A DNA stretch of 64,000 nt from Bacteroidetes bacterium MED-G17 (GTDB taxonomy: Bacteria; Bacteroidota; Bacteroidia; NS11-12g; UBA9320): positions 142,668 through 206,667 of the forward strand of contig NTKK01000003.1 in assembly GCA_002457675.1 (NCBI GenBank). The letters are read 5' to 3'. Below are positions 52,145 to 59,959 of this stretch, piece by piece. Positions within the stretch are counted from its first letter, which is position 1. Each line of letters begins with the position of its first letter. Both the position numbers and the translations under genes were made by a program. The notes beneath the pieces were generated by a model, which saw only the letters and a list, made by a program, of their open reading frames with translations, ran no database searches and was not told the DNA's origin.

Positions 52145-52162
52145 TATAAAATTGACATGCCC

Positions 52163-53125
52163 TTATTTTTTAATAAAAACTTGATGTTGGGCAGATGTGT
52201 TGTCAATGACCAAAAGGACATAGTTTCCTTTTGGGAAATCCTTTACCGATATAGCTTGAGTGCCACGGTCCGATTGCATAGTGAACATCAGCGAACCATC
52301 CATACGAAAAATACTGATTGTACTTGCAGATCTTAGCTCTATAGACAATTTGTCTGTTGCTGGATTTGGATATGCATTAATTTTACTCTTGCGAACTTGA
52401 TTGATCTTTGACGTTCCCTCATTACGTAAAAAGCTAGAACGTTGATACTGCAGACTTGAATTGGTGTAAAATTTTTCAAATGCAACAACAGGTAAAGGAA
52501 TTTCTGGCACCCACCAATATTTCCCTTCTTCAACATAAGTAACAGTCAGTGGTCCCAGGGGGCCGCCAAACATAGTCTTGATAGACTGAACCAATACTGC
52601 ATTGTCATATTTGGTGCCATCGGGCAAGATCAATGTAGAAGACCCTAGCGAAATACTTTCCCATTTATCGGCAAGTGGTGCTTCAAAACCCATAAACAAA
52701 AAAGTGGAGTTAATTGAATCTATGGAATAAGAGCTAGCATTTAGGGGAAATTGCATCCACCGAACACCATTGGTATAACTGGCTTCAACGTTTTCGGTAA
52801 TTCTCCCATAATTGACAATTTGATTGTTTTGATAGGTATAAAAAAATTCACCATTGTCTGATTTTATCAAGTGAGTCGCTTTAGGATAATTGCTTTTAGA
52901 AGAAGAGGAATCTAGGGGCAATAGTTTCATTTCGTAGGTCTTGGAAGTCATAACTTTTGAAAAGTCCCAAGGACCATTATAATCGTATTTGATTGGTTCA
53001 GCATCACCTTCTATTTGTTCGAATGTGAAGCCGATGCCATTCGCAGGAACAGTGGGCATATCTATATTTTGACATATAGCAAGTATACAAGACAACTGTA
53101 AGGCACTAAATAACATAAAACGCAT
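52163..53125 (-). CDS. Secreted protein with T9SS sorting domain
   Basis: A 320-residue exported protein with no recognised catalytic domain. A signal peptide (about 1-19) precedes a beta-rich body with NGPWDFSKVMTSKTYEMKLL and YVEEGKYWWVPEIPLPVVAFE. The last ~75 residues are a type A T9SS C-terminal domain, with INAYPNPATDKLSIELRS, IFRMDGSLMF and DFPKGNYVLLV. It is probably another cargo of the PorP-GldKLMN machinery. The start ATG lies 4 nt after TAACTTCG. Confidence 0.82.
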   Translation of the reverse strand: MRFMLFSALQLSCILAICQNIDMPTVPANGIGFTFEQIEGDAEPIKYDYNGPWDFSKVMTSKTYEMKLLPLDSSSSKSNYPKATHLIKSDNGEFFYTYQNNQIVNYGRITENVEASYTNGVRWMQFPLNASSYSIDSINSTFLFMGFEAPLADKWESISLGSSTLILPDGTKYDNAVLVQSIKTMFGGPLGPLTVTYVEEGKYWWVPEIPLPVVAFEKFYTNSSLQYQRSSFLRNEGTSKINQVRKSKINAYPNPATDKLSIELRSASTISIFRMDGSLMFTMQSDRGTQAISVKDFPKGNYVLLVIDNTSAQHQVFIKK

Positions 53126-53129
53126 TGTC

Positions 53130-53137
53130 CGAAGTTA
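53130..53137 (-). promoter_or_regulatory. -7 box (TTCG type) 4 nt before a T9SS cargo gene
   Basis: TAACTTCG on the minus strand is followed by GACA and the ATG at 53125. It has one mismatch to TAnnTTTG; the same TTCG variant recurs in this window. Confidence 0.5.
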
Positions 53138-53278
53138 ATTTTTTTTTTTCTGTTACACAAACCAAATAAATTAGAAGATGTAGCTCTTGTGCACTTATAG
53201 TTTAAGATTTCTAGAGAGATGATTGACCGTGTATTTTTTTGTTTTTCCGTTCAAAAAAAACGCTTTTAAGAAAAGCAT

Positions 53279-53659
53279 TTAGAAAAAAAGAAAATGAATG
53301 GCAATAAGGGATATGCAAAGAAAAAACATAAGCAATGAAGGAATGATGGATACAAATGGATCCTGAATCTTCAAATGAAAGTAAATGGCCGCAAGCATAA
53401 ATAGGGCCATTACAGCAGCTGCAGGAAAAACCAAAAAATCGAAATACAAACCGCACAACAGCAAAATAGCGGTAATGATTTTTATAGTGCCCACAATATA
53501 CATGCTGGTTTTACTCAGGCCATAGTTCTGAAATTCTTCCAACAAATTCATGGCTCCGCCGCCTCTATATACTGTTTTCCTATTTTTTCTGAACAACCAT
53601 ACACTCAATACAGTTAGTGCTACGTAAATAATAATGGCTCGATAAAGTAGAAAAACCAT
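53279..53659 (-). CDS. DoxX-like membrane protein
   Basis: A 126-residue inner-membrane protein with four predicted helices and the DoxX-like family pattern. That pattern is GGGAMNLLEEFQNYGLS, then MYIVGTIKIITAILLLCGL, a PAAAVMALFMLAAIYFHLKI helix, and a hydrophobic C-terminus. DoxX relatives are linked to quinone or redox chemistry, but this subgroup has no assigned function. The gene stands alone with a TTCG-type box 4 nt before its ATG. Confidence 0.75.
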   Translation of the reverse strand: MVFLLYRAIIIYVALTVLSVWLFRKNRKTVYRGGGAMNLLEEFQNYGLSKTSMYIVGTIKIITAILLLCGLYFDFLVFPAAAVMALFMLAAIYFHLKIQDPFVSIIPSLLMFFLCISLIAIHFLFF

Positions 53660-53663
53660 GCAC

Positions 53664-53671
53664 CGAAAATA
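53664..53671 (-). promoter_or_regulatory. -7 box (TTCG type) 4 nt before the DoxX-like gene
   Basis: TATTTTCG on the minus strand is followed by GTGC and the ATG at 53659. Confidence 0.5.
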
Positions 53672-53796
53672 CAGTAAAATCTCTCTTTTTTTGTTACCGC
53701 AATATGAACATTCTTTTCTCTTGCTGCCAAAGGAGCCAAAAAGACAAAAGATGACGGAAGAGTAAAGCTATGAAATGGCTGGGGCAAAGAAAGTAT

Positions 53797-55083
53797 CTAT
53801 CCAATCGATGGCATATGTGTTTTTTTCTCTTTAACAAGCAAGTGAATACAGCCCAACAGTAAAGAGATACTGCCTAGAAAAATAGGTGAAAAGCTTTGCA
53901 TATAAGATCCATAGCCCAAATGGATAAAAAAAAGAAACCATATGAGCATCCACAAGGAGAAATTGTTTTTAAATTGTAGGGGCTTTTTTAAATCCACCCC
54001 GAGCAGCAAACAGCAAACGGCGGGCATGGTAAAAATATAATGATTAATCCATGAGCTGGGCGATATCCAGAGCAACAAAATGAGCCACGCAGAAAGTTCA
54101 TAAAACCAGGTGGTCTTGCAATTTCTCTTCCAAAAAGTAAGCACGGACATGCCCATTACCAGTATGGTTTTGATCAACATGCCCACGAACTTTGCCTGGT
54201 TTTCACTGAAAATGACCCAATCAATTTTTTTGTGCAATCCGCCGTATTTTTCTACGGCATAATTGGTAAAATGCCTATTGATAAAAGCATCGAGGCTTTG
54301 GTTGGAATGGTAATATCCAGTATTGCTGGTGCCAATTTCTTGGCCTGAAAAGAAGGGCGCAAGAACATTTTTCACCCAAAGGCTATTCATTTCCATAGAT
54401 TTTTCAAAGCCATAAAAAAATATGGGTACCAAAAAAAGCAAAAGCAAGGTGGTGGCTGCGATATAGCCCACGGACCTTACCTTGCCTTTTAAAAACATAA
54501 AAAATGCAATGATTAATGGTGTTACTTTTAGGGCAATGGCAAAGCCAATCCAAGCGCTATATTTTTCTTTTGCTTGTAGGCCTACCATACCCAACAATAT
54601 TAAAAAAAGCACCAGTGTATTTGATTGACCCATATGGACATTTGTAGCGATTAGTGGAATACAAATAAAAAAACTTAGCCATTTGTAAGGCACAATTCTA
54701 CCTGAAGATTTTTCGATAAAATAAAAACAAAGAAAAAAGCAGTAATAGCTTAATAAGCATATGCTCAACGCCCATAGTAGCGAAGAAAACCATAAGGCAA
54801 AGGGGCTGAACAGACTTATTAGCGTATAAAAAAAAGGCGGATAGGAATTGAACAAGAAATCAATAAGGAAGTTCTTGTCAAAAAAACGTACTTCAATGGC
54901 CGGGCGCAAAAATGCATTGAAATCGGATCTATTGTATACCACTGATCGAACAACAGCCTGCGTAACATTTCCAAGTACAAAAAGACCCATAAACAGTGCA
55001 GCCAATTTGTTTTTCTTTTGCAGAAAAAAAACAATGGCTGCTTTATTGGCCGCTTGTATGATATGTTGGGGTCTTTCTGACAC
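53797..55083 (-). CDS. GT87-like (DUF2029) integral-membrane glycosyltransferase
   Basis: A 428-residue protein with roughly 10-12 transmembrane helices. It resembles GT-C glycosyltransferase family 87 enzymes, which use polyprenyl-phosphate sugars. Supporting features are an N-terminal helix followed by a periplasmic loop with acidic residues (VVYNRSDFNAFLRPAIEVRF), LLLGMVGL-type helices, and a NSYPPFFYTLISLFSPFAL segment. Substrate is unknown. The start is a GTG at 55083, 7 nt after TACCTTTG. Confidence 0.7.
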   Translation of the reverse strand: MSERPQHIIQAANKAAIVFFLQKKNKLAALFMGLFVLGNVTQAVVRSVVYNRSDFNAFLRPAIEVRFFDKNFLIDFLFNSYPPFFYTLISLFSPFALWFSSLLWALSICLLSYYCFFLCFYFIEKSSGRIVPYKWLSFFICIPLIATNVHMGQSNTLVLFLILLGMVGLQAKEKYSAWIGFAIALKVTPLIIAFFMFLKGKVRSVGYIAATTLLLLFLVPIFFYGFEKSMEMNSLWVKNVLAPFFSGQEIGTSNTGYYHSNQSLDAFINRHFTNYAVEKYGGLHKKIDWVIFSENQAKFVGMLIKTILVMGMSVLTFWKRNCKTTWFYELSAWLILLLWISPSSWINHYIFTMPAVCCLLLGVDLKKPLQFKNNFSLWMLIWFLFFIHLGYGSYMQSFSPIFLGSISLLLGCIHLLVKEKKTHMPSIG

Positions 55084-55090
55084 AGATATT

Positions 55091-55098
55091 CAAAGGTA
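55091..55098 (-). promoter_or_regulatory. -7 box of the GT87-like gene
   Basis: TACCTTTG on the minus strand matches TAnnTTTG and ends 7 nt before the GTG at 55083. An imperfect inverted repeat (AAGCCTTG 55098-55105, CAAAGCTT 55111-55118) abuts it; it may be an operator or the end of the upstream transcript. Confidence 0.5.
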
Positions 55099-55207
55099 AG
55101 CCTTGTTAAACAAAGCTTGGCTCAAAGGAGATAGGGTTATTGAAACTTCCTCAAAAGTGGTAGTTTAATTGAATTTTTCTATTGGCCTTTGTACAGGTCT
55201 ATTTGGC

Positions 55208-55567
55208 TTATTGTTTAGCCTTTCTTTCGAGATTTTTCCATGCACCGCCATTATAGGCGTCAAATCCTGCTGATGTTAGCATTTTTTTTGCTGCTTCTGC
55301 TCGGCTGCCCATGGCACAAACCGTTATGATGCTTCGCTCGCTATCTAGATCATCCAATTTATTTTTTAATTGGTTAAGAGGAATATTGACGGCATTTTTC
55401 ATATGTCCTGCAGAAAATTCTTTTGGTGTGCGGACATCAACAACCATGGCACTTTCATTGATTTTTTGCCTGAAATCCACTCGGTTGTCGCCCGTAAATC
55501 GACGTATGCCCATAAAAAGGATAAGTGCAAAAGCCAGTACCCACCAGTATTCCAATAATGTGTTCAT
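55208..55567 (-). CDS. Membrane-anchored rhodanese-like protein
   Basis: A 119-residue protein with an N-terminal transmembrane helix (about 5-22) and a rhodanese domain (about 33-115). The domain begins with VVDVRTPKEFSAGHMKNAVN, and its active-site loop CAMGSR carries the persulfide Cys84. It likely moves sulfane sulfur or senses redox at the membrane. It is not clearly linked to its neighbours. Confidence 0.88.
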   Translation of the reverse strand: MNTLLEYWWVLAFALILFMGIRRFTGDNRVDFRQKINESAMVVDVRTPKEFSAGHMKNAVNIPLNQLKNKLDDLDSERSIITVCAMGSRAEAAKKMLTSAGFDAYNGGAWKNLERKAKQ

Positions 55568-55674
55568 CTTTTTTTTAGCAATATTAATACGAAAACTTTA
55601 CAGCACGTGAGAAGCGTATAACAAATAAGTATAAAAATTGTTTCTAATTTAACATTAAATCGAAACAATTAGAT

Positions 55675-55682
55675 TAATATTG
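55675..55682 (+). promoter_or_regulatory. -7-like box 5 nt before a membrane protein gene
   Basis: TAATATTG has one mismatch to TAnnTTTG and ends 5 nt before the ATG at 55688. Confidence 0.45.
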
Positions 55683-55687
55683 GTCTT

Positions 55688-56101
55688 ATGTTAAAGAAAA
55701 TCAAAACCTTAATGCTCATTTCAGGTATCGCAGATGTGCTGCAAATGATGCCGTTATTTTTGGCCTTGTTTAGCCCAGAAATTAAAACTTTTTTTATGGA
55801 AGACGGGATACAAGGCAGCTCTCAGAATCCAATGGCTGTGGAAGTATTTAATATATTCTTTCTTGTATTTGCATTTCTTGGCTTGGCATTCATTGTGGCC
55901 ACATTTGTTGCAAGAACATTTGAGAATTTGGAGGCCCTGCAGAAGTCTTCTTTGCTGCTGGCTATTTATCATTTGGCTTGGGCATTGCCCGATTTCATCA
56001 ACATTACCATGGGCAAACCACATGCGCCATTGCTTATAATGTTGCTTAGTTTGATTCCGGTAGTCTCTTTGTTTTATGCTTGGAAAAATGGGGAATTATA
56101 A
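55688..56101 (+). CDS. Small four-helix membrane protein
   Basis: The family is not recognised. The 137-residue product is very hydrophobic, with about four predicted transmembrane helices (near 10-30, 55-77, 88-108, 117-134) and no catalytic motif. The next gene starts 7 nt after its stop, so the two probably form an operon. Confidence 0.6.
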   Translation: MLKKIKTLMLISGIADVLQMMPLFLALFSPEIKTFFMEDGIQGSSQNPMAVEVFNIFFLVFAFLGLAFIVATFVARTFENLEALQKSSLLLAIYHLAWALPDFINITMGKPHAPLLIMLLSLIPVVSLFYAWKNGEL

Positions 56102-56108
56102 GATCAAT

Positions 56109-56951
56109 ATGAAATATTTTACTATTGCCTTGTTGCTAACGTGTTCTTTGTTGGCATTTGGTCAAAATGATTCGGGAAAAGATAAAGACGGAAATTTTGG
56201 TTATACTGGAGGCAGCTTCAACACCATGCAAGCGGTAGACAGTAAACCTATAAAAACGTGGTTGAAATGGGCAAGATTTCACAGCTCAAAAGACCTTGAT
56301 TCTATTTTAAATATGGTGAATGAAAAAATCGTCATTGAAATGCCCAATAGCGATAAAGTGCAAGGCAAAAAAGCATATCGAGCACTTTTGGAAAAAGAAT
56401 TTGCAGAGAAAGACATTTACTTTGACGGCTATTGGGCCATTCCTATACACGCTGTTTGGGATTCAAACAACAGCTCTTGGACCAGTTGGAGGTACCAATA
56501 TAGAACCGTAATAGATGGAAAAAGCCATGTTTCAAAAAGCCATGCGGGTATTTATATCGTGGATGATTCCATCCAATATGTTGAAATCATTTCCAATGAA
56601 GTTCCATTGGTTGAGGTAACATTTCGAGTGGACATGAGTCAAGCGCCAGAACTGGCTAAAAAAGGCGTTTATGTAAATGGTACGTTTAACAATTGGTGTG
56701 GGTCTTGTAACAAAATGGCAGATGATGACGGTGACGGAATTTATGAAGCCAAGGTTTTGGTAAACAAAGGCAGAATAGAATACAAATTTACCATAGATGG
56801 GTGGGCGCAAAACGAGACGTTTGAACCAGAAACACCGAGAACAAGAACAACAGTTGATGGCGATAAAGTTTTTACCAACCGGGTTTGGTCTACAAGCGAT
56901 GGGCAATTACTTCCTGTGGTTTGCTACAACCAAACGGCAGCTTGTCGATAA
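56109..56951 (+). CDS. Exported protein with SnoaL-like and CBM48/E-set-like domains
   Basis: The start is the ATG at 56109, which gives a signal peptide ending LAFGQ; the earlier ATG lies within the upstream gene. The 280-residue product has a SnoaL/NTF2-like domain (about 45-165, SNKDLDSILNM-type opening and a SHAGIYIVDDSIQYVEII close). A C-terminal beta domain follows (about 170-265, VTFRVDMSQAPELAKKGVYV, NGTFNNWCG, YKFTIDGW) resembling the glycogen-binding/CBM48-like E-set fold. Function is unknown. A second SnoaL-like protein is encoded at 59179. Confidence 0.65.
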   Translation: MKYFTIALLLTCSLLAFGQNDSGKDKDGNFGYTGGSFNTMQAVDSKPIKTWLKWARFHSSKDLDSILNMVNEKIVIEMPNSDKVQGKKAYRALLEKEFAEKDIYFDGYWAIPIHAVWDSNNSSWTSWRYQYRTVIDGKSHVSKSHAGIYIVDDSIQYVEIISNEVPLVEVTFRVDMSQAPELAKKGVYVNGTFNNWCGSCNKMADDDGDGIYEAKVLVNKGRIEYKFTIDGWAQNETFEPETPRTRTTVDGDKVFTNRVWSTSDGQLLPVVCYNQTAACR

Positions 56952-56967
56952 AGCACAAACAAGACAG

Positions 56968-57480
56968 TTATAAGTATAGTTCCAATTCTTTTAAGATTTG
57001 TATGTGGTAGTTGAAGCCTTTATTAACTTCATCTACCCAACTGTCATGTTGTATTTTACGAATGGATTGAACCAATGCTGCCTGGTTCTCAAAATCATAT
57101 ATCTTACCCGTTGACGGTACTTTTTGTTTGCTTAGCTGACCGCCAAACAATAGGGCCATATAATTGAGGTAAATATGGGCTTGAATGTTTGTGGGGTTTA
57201 AAGCGCTTAAATGCGCACAGTAATTTCTTGTGGCGTCAAGAATCAAAACATCTTGTATATGCTGTGCAAGCTCCTCGATATCTTCTTTAAGTGCATTGCC
57301 TCTCGACAAATCAGGGTGGGGCAGGTCAAATTTTTCTAAGGTTTGAAAAATACTTTGATGTTGTAATAGGTAAGCCCCATAGGCTTCCTTGCTGAGTTTG
57401 CCTTGTATCATTTCCTTGTTGAACGGCATTTCCTCTGCTTGCTTGTGCAATTTTTGTGTAGCTGTTTTTAAATGATTCAT
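56968..57480 (-). CDS. Heme oxygenase-like protein
   Basis: From the ATG at 57480 the 170-residue helical protein fits the biliverdin-producing heme oxygenase family. His12 in the LHKQAEEMPFNKEM opening would be the proximal heme ligand, and the distal region shows YMALLFGGQLSKQKV. It would release iron, CO and biliverdin from heme. The upstream in-frame start would run through the -7 box TATATTTG, which ends 4 nt before this ATG. It is divergent from an HMA-domain protein 58 nt away. Confidence 0.78.
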   Translation of the reverse strand: MNHLKTATQKLHKQAEEMPFNKEMIQGKLSKEAYGAYLLQHQSIFQTLEKFDLPHPDLSRGNALKEDIEELAQHIQDVLILDATRNYCAHLSALNPTNIQAHIYLNYMALLFGGQLSKQKVPSTGKIYDFENQAALVQSIRKIQHDSWVDEVNKGFNYHIQILKELELYL

Positions 57481-57484
57481 GCAC

Positions 57485-57492
57485 CAAATATA
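57485..57492 (-). promoter_or_regulatory. -7 box 4 nt before the heme oxygenase-like gene
   Basis: TATATTTG on the minus strand matches TAnnTTTG and is followed by GTGC and the ATG at 57480. Confidence 0.65.
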
Positions 57493-57526
57493 TTTATTTA
57501 GACTAAATAAAAATGAATTTGGGTTA

Positions 57527-57534
57527 TATATTCG
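57527..57534 (+). promoter_or_regulatory. -7 box (TTCG type) 4 nt before the HMA gene
   Basis: TATATTCG is followed by CACA and the GTG start at 57539. Confidence 0.5.
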
Positions 57535-57538
57535 CACA

Positions 57539-57736
57539 GTGACTCAAGAATTTCATGTTCAAGGCATTACTTGTGCAAATTGTGAGAAGAAGGTAATTGC
57601 TGCGGTCCAAGGCCTCGAGCAAGCGGAAATAATTTCGCTAGATCCCAATTCTGGTAAATTGCTATTAAAATCAACAGATGCTAAATTAAAGGAAAAGCTC
57701 GAAAACAATTTGCCAAAAAAGTTTTCACTAGCATAG
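57539..57736 (+). CDS. Small HMA (heavy-metal-associated) domain protein
   Basis: A 65-residue single-domain protein of the CopZ/HMA fold. The metal-binding motif GITCANC (Cys12, Cys15) is followed by the usual helix (EKKVIAAVQGLEQAE) and strands. It probably binds a soft metal such as Cu(I) as a chaperone. The GTG at 57539 is chosen because it is preceded at 4 nt by TATATTCG and gives the normal HMA length; longer versions overlap the heme oxygenase promoter. It converges with mnmE 2 nt away. Confidence 0.75.
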   Translation: MTQEFHVQGITCANCEKKVIAAVQGLEQAEIISLDPNSGKLLLKSTDAKLKEKLENNLPKKFSLA

Positions 57737-57738
57737 GT

Positions 57739-59076
57739 TTATTTTCCGATGCAAAACTGGCCAAAGATGGTGCCTAGTATATCCCGATCAATATCGATCT
57801 CTCCGGTGATGTTGCCCAAGTGTTTCAGAGCATATCGGATTTCAAATGCAAGTAAATCGTGACTTAGCCCATTTTTTAGCCCGTTTTGTGCGTTGTTGAG
57901 GTAGGACAATGCTTGTTCCAGCTCATATTTATGTCTGGCATTGGTGATGATGGTTTGATCGCCTATTTGAAGTTGACTGGCGTAAGAAGAAAAGGCATCT
58001 AACAGGCTTTTAATTTCTTTGTTTTTGGCACTTATGGTGATGTGGTCTTTGTTGGGGCGAAACAGATCAGCCTTGTTTCGCACTACCCATATTTCTCCTC
58101 GTAGGTTTTTGTCCTTAATATAATGCACATCCTGCAAGACTTCGGCATCGCTTGTTTCAAGAGGGTCGTATAAATAAACAACAATCTTTGCTTTTTCAAT
58201 ATTGCGCATGGTACGTTCAATGCCAAGATTTTCAATGGTGTTTTTGGTTTCTCTTATGCCGGCTGTATCTATTAATCTAAATTTGACGCCTTGCAATTCA
58301 AAAAATTCTTCGATTGTGTCTCTAGTAGTTCCTGGAATGTTGCTAATGATTGCCCTGTCGTCATTGAGCAAAGTATTCAATAGAGTGGATTTTCCCGCAT
58401 TTGGTCTTCCTACCAAGGCAGTTAATACACCCTCTTTGATGGCTTGTCCTGTTTGGAAAGATGTGATCAATGAATTTACTAAGGATTGTAAATTCTCAAT
58501 CAAGTTGATCAGTTTTTCTCGGTCAGCAAATTCCACATCTTCTTCGCCAAAGTCGAGCTCCAACTCCAATAAAGAAGCAAATTGAATAAGTTCCTTTCGA
58601 AGTTCATTTATTTCAGAAGAAACACCACCTCTAAGCTGATCCAAGGCCAAACGATGGCTTGCTTGATTTTCTGAGGCAATTAAATCGGCCACGGCTTCAG
58701 CTTGACTTAAGTCCATTTTGCCATGTAGAAAAGCGCGTTCAGTAAACTCTCCTGCCTGAGCGGGTTGGGCTCCATTTTGGATAAGTAAGTCCAATATTTC
58801 TTTTAAAATGTAGGAAGAGCCATGACAGCTTATTTCTACCATGTTTTCTCCAGTGTAAGATTTTGGTTGTCTAAATATACTCAGCAATACTTCGTCAATC
58901 TTATCCGTTCCATCAGTTATTTGACCAAAATGGAGGGAGTAGCCTTTTTGTTTGTTTAAGTCTTTCCCTTCAAAAACTGCATTTGCTATGCTTATGGCTT
59001 TTGGGCCACTTATCCGGACAATACCTATGGCACCGGCTCCGTTTGGTGTTGCTATGGCAGCTATGGTGGATTGGAT
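57739..59076 (-). CDS. mnmE: tRNA modification GTPase MnmE, apparently starting at ATC
   Basis: MnmE, with MnmG, makes the cmnm5U34 modification in tRNA. Read from 59076 the protein has 445 residues, close to E. coli (454). It includes the conserved N-terminus STIAAIATPNGAGAIGIVRI, the GTPase G1 motif GRPNAGKST (about 223-231), IPGTTRDT, DTAG, NKAD, and the C-terminal FCIGK. No ATG, GTG or TTG occurs in frame between the TGA at 59080-59082 and residue 64 (a TTG at 58887). Starting there would delete the N-terminal folate-binding region. The ATC at 59074-59076 sits exactly 4 nt after TATTTTTG and where the family Met is expected. Confidence 0.88.
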   Translation of the reverse strand: MQSTIAAIATPNGAGAIGIVRISGPKAISIANAVFEGKDLNKQKGYSLHFGQITDGTDKIDEVLLSIFRQPKSYTGENMVEISCHGSSYILKEILDLLIQNGAQPAQAGEFTERAFLHGKMDLSQAEAVADLIASENQASHRLALDQLRGGVSSEINELRKELIQFASLLELELDFGEEDVEFADREKLINLIENLQSLVNSLITSFQTGQAIKEGVLTALVGRPNAGKSTLLNTLLNDDRAIISNIPGTTRDTIEEFFELQGVKFRLIDTAGIRETKNTIENLGIERTMRNIEKAKIVVYLYDPLETSDAEVLQDVHYIKDKNLRGEIWVVRNKADLFRPNKDHITISAKNKEIKSLLDAFSSYASQLQIGDQTIITNARHKYELEQALSYLNNAQNGLKNGLSHDLLAFEIRYALKHLGNITGEIDIDRDILGTIFGQFCIGK

Positions 59077-59080
59077 GCGT

Positions 59081-59088
59081 CAAAAATA
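59081..59088 (-). promoter_or_regulatory. -7 box 4 nt before the ATC start of mnmE
   Basis: TATTTTTG on the minus strand matches TAnnTTTG and is followed by ACGC and then ATC (59076-59074), the spacing seen before ATG or GTG in eleven other genes here. Confidence 0.6.
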
Positions 59089-59178
59089 AGGAAGTATACT
59101 GGCAAAAATTGAAGCAAAAAAAAATAGAGTTAACAAAAAAGATACATGAGAATAGTTATTATTCTCGACATTCGTAAA

Positions 59179-59757
59179 GTGAGAAAACTAATATTGGGCT
59201 TGTCCATCATCGTATTTTTAATGGCCTGCCAACAAGAGACACAAACGCAAGAAAGATCAGTTGGATTTTCTTTGCAAGATTCAAGTATTTCGTGGGGGCT
59301 AGGTAGTCAAGAATCGGTTGATTTATGGGAAAAGTATTTGGGATTCCATAATGACCGTCAATACGATTCGATCGCGAAATACAATGCGGATGCTATTCAT
59401 ATAGAGGGTTCAGATGGTTTAGTGGTTGATGGATCTGACAACCATATTGCTTTGCTTAAAGCTTGGATTGGTCAAACAGATGCAAAATGGACTACTCAAT
59501 GGGTTACCTCCGTTAAAGATGTTAACGGTGTTGGCGGAGAATGGGTTTTATCCGGTCATAATTTGAAACAAAATTTTGGAGACTCCGTTGCCAATGAACA
59601 AGATTTTGCAGGTGTTAGGGTAGAGGATGGAAAAATCATAGAATTTTATGTTTTTTCAAAGCAATATCCAAAATCTCCTGAAGCTACCGCGCCAGCCATC
59701 CAATTACCTGAAGAAGGAACTGAGGAAGTAGCTGAAGAAGCTTCTACAGAAGAATAA
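59179..59757 (+). CDS. SnoaL-like lipoprotein
   Basis: A 192-residue lipoprotein (lipobox VFLMAC) with a SnoaL/NTF2-like domain (about 40-165, including DLWEKYLGFHNDRQYDSIAKY and RVEDGKIIEFYVFSKQYP) and an acidic Glu/Thr-rich tail. I prefer the GTG at 59179, which gives a compact signal MRKLILGLSIIVFLMAC and follows a TTCG by 4 nt. The ATG at 59146 would add an odd hydrophobic 11-residue extension. The domain is related to that of the protein at 56109. A terminator follows. Confidence 0.7.
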   Translation: MRKLILGLSIIVFLMACQQETQTQERSVGFSLQDSSISWGLGSQESVDLWEKYLGFHNDRQYDSIAKYNADAIHIEGSDGLVVDGSDNHIALLKAWIGQTDAKWTTQWVTSVKDVNGVGGEWVLSGHNLKQNFGDSVANEQDFAGVRVEDGKIIEFYVFSKQYPKSPEATAPAIQLPEEGTEEVAEEASTEE

Positions 59758-59777
59758 AAAAAATCAAATAAATTGTT

Positions 59778-59807
59778 TAAACCCTGTCCTTTCGGATGGG
59801 GTTTTTT
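59778..59807 (+). terminator. Intrinsic terminator after the SnoaL-like lipoprotein gene
   Basis: AAACCCTGTCC pairs with GGATGGGGTTT (two G-U pairs) around loop TTTC, followed by a T run. It lies about 20 nt after the stop. Confidence 0.75.
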
Positions 59808-59825
59808 GTTAGGTGCATTTGAAAT

Positions 59826-59852
59826 AAAAAACCTCACTATAAAAGTGAGGTT
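59826..59852 (-). terminator. Intrinsic terminator of tRNA-Val
   Basis: On the minus strand AACCTCAC and GTGAGGTT form an 8-bp stem around a 7-nt loop and are followed by a T run. It starts 5 nt after the tRNA 3' end. Confidence 0.85.
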
Positions 59853-59856
59853 GAAG

Positions 59857-59934
59857 TGGTGAGTCATACTGGATTCGAACCAGTGACCTCTGCCCTGTCA
59901 AGGCAGCGCTCTAAACCAACTGAGCTAATGACTC
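59857..59934 (-). tRNA. tRNA-Val (anticodon GAC), CCA encoded
   Basis: Acceptor GAGTCAT pairs with ATGACTC. The anticodon stem CTGCC/GGCAG encloses TTGACAG, so the anticodon is GAC (Val). The T-arm is ACTGG-TTCGAAT-CCAGT and the 3' end ACCA is encoded. A TAATTTCG box (59945-59952) ends 10 nt upstream. Confidence 0.92.
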
Positions 59935-59944
59935 TAATTTGGGG

Positions 59945-59952
59945 CGAAATTA
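59945..59952 (-). promoter_or_regulatory. -7 box (TTCG type) of tRNA-Val
   Basis: TAATTTCG on the minus strand ends 10 nt before the mature tRNA 5' end, comparable to the 11-12 nt at the other two tRNA genes. Confidence 0.5.
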
Positions 59953-59959
59953 ATTTTTT

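Noticed and set aside
58887..58887. mnmE start at the TTG 58887
   Set aside because: It would remove about 63 conserved residues, including the N-terminal folate-binding region, which is intact in frame upstream.
59077..59082. Frameshift or decayed 5' end of mnmE
   Set aside because: The N-terminal region is complete and in frame up to the expected start position, with a matching promoter. Only the initiator codon is unusual, so I treat it as an intact gene.
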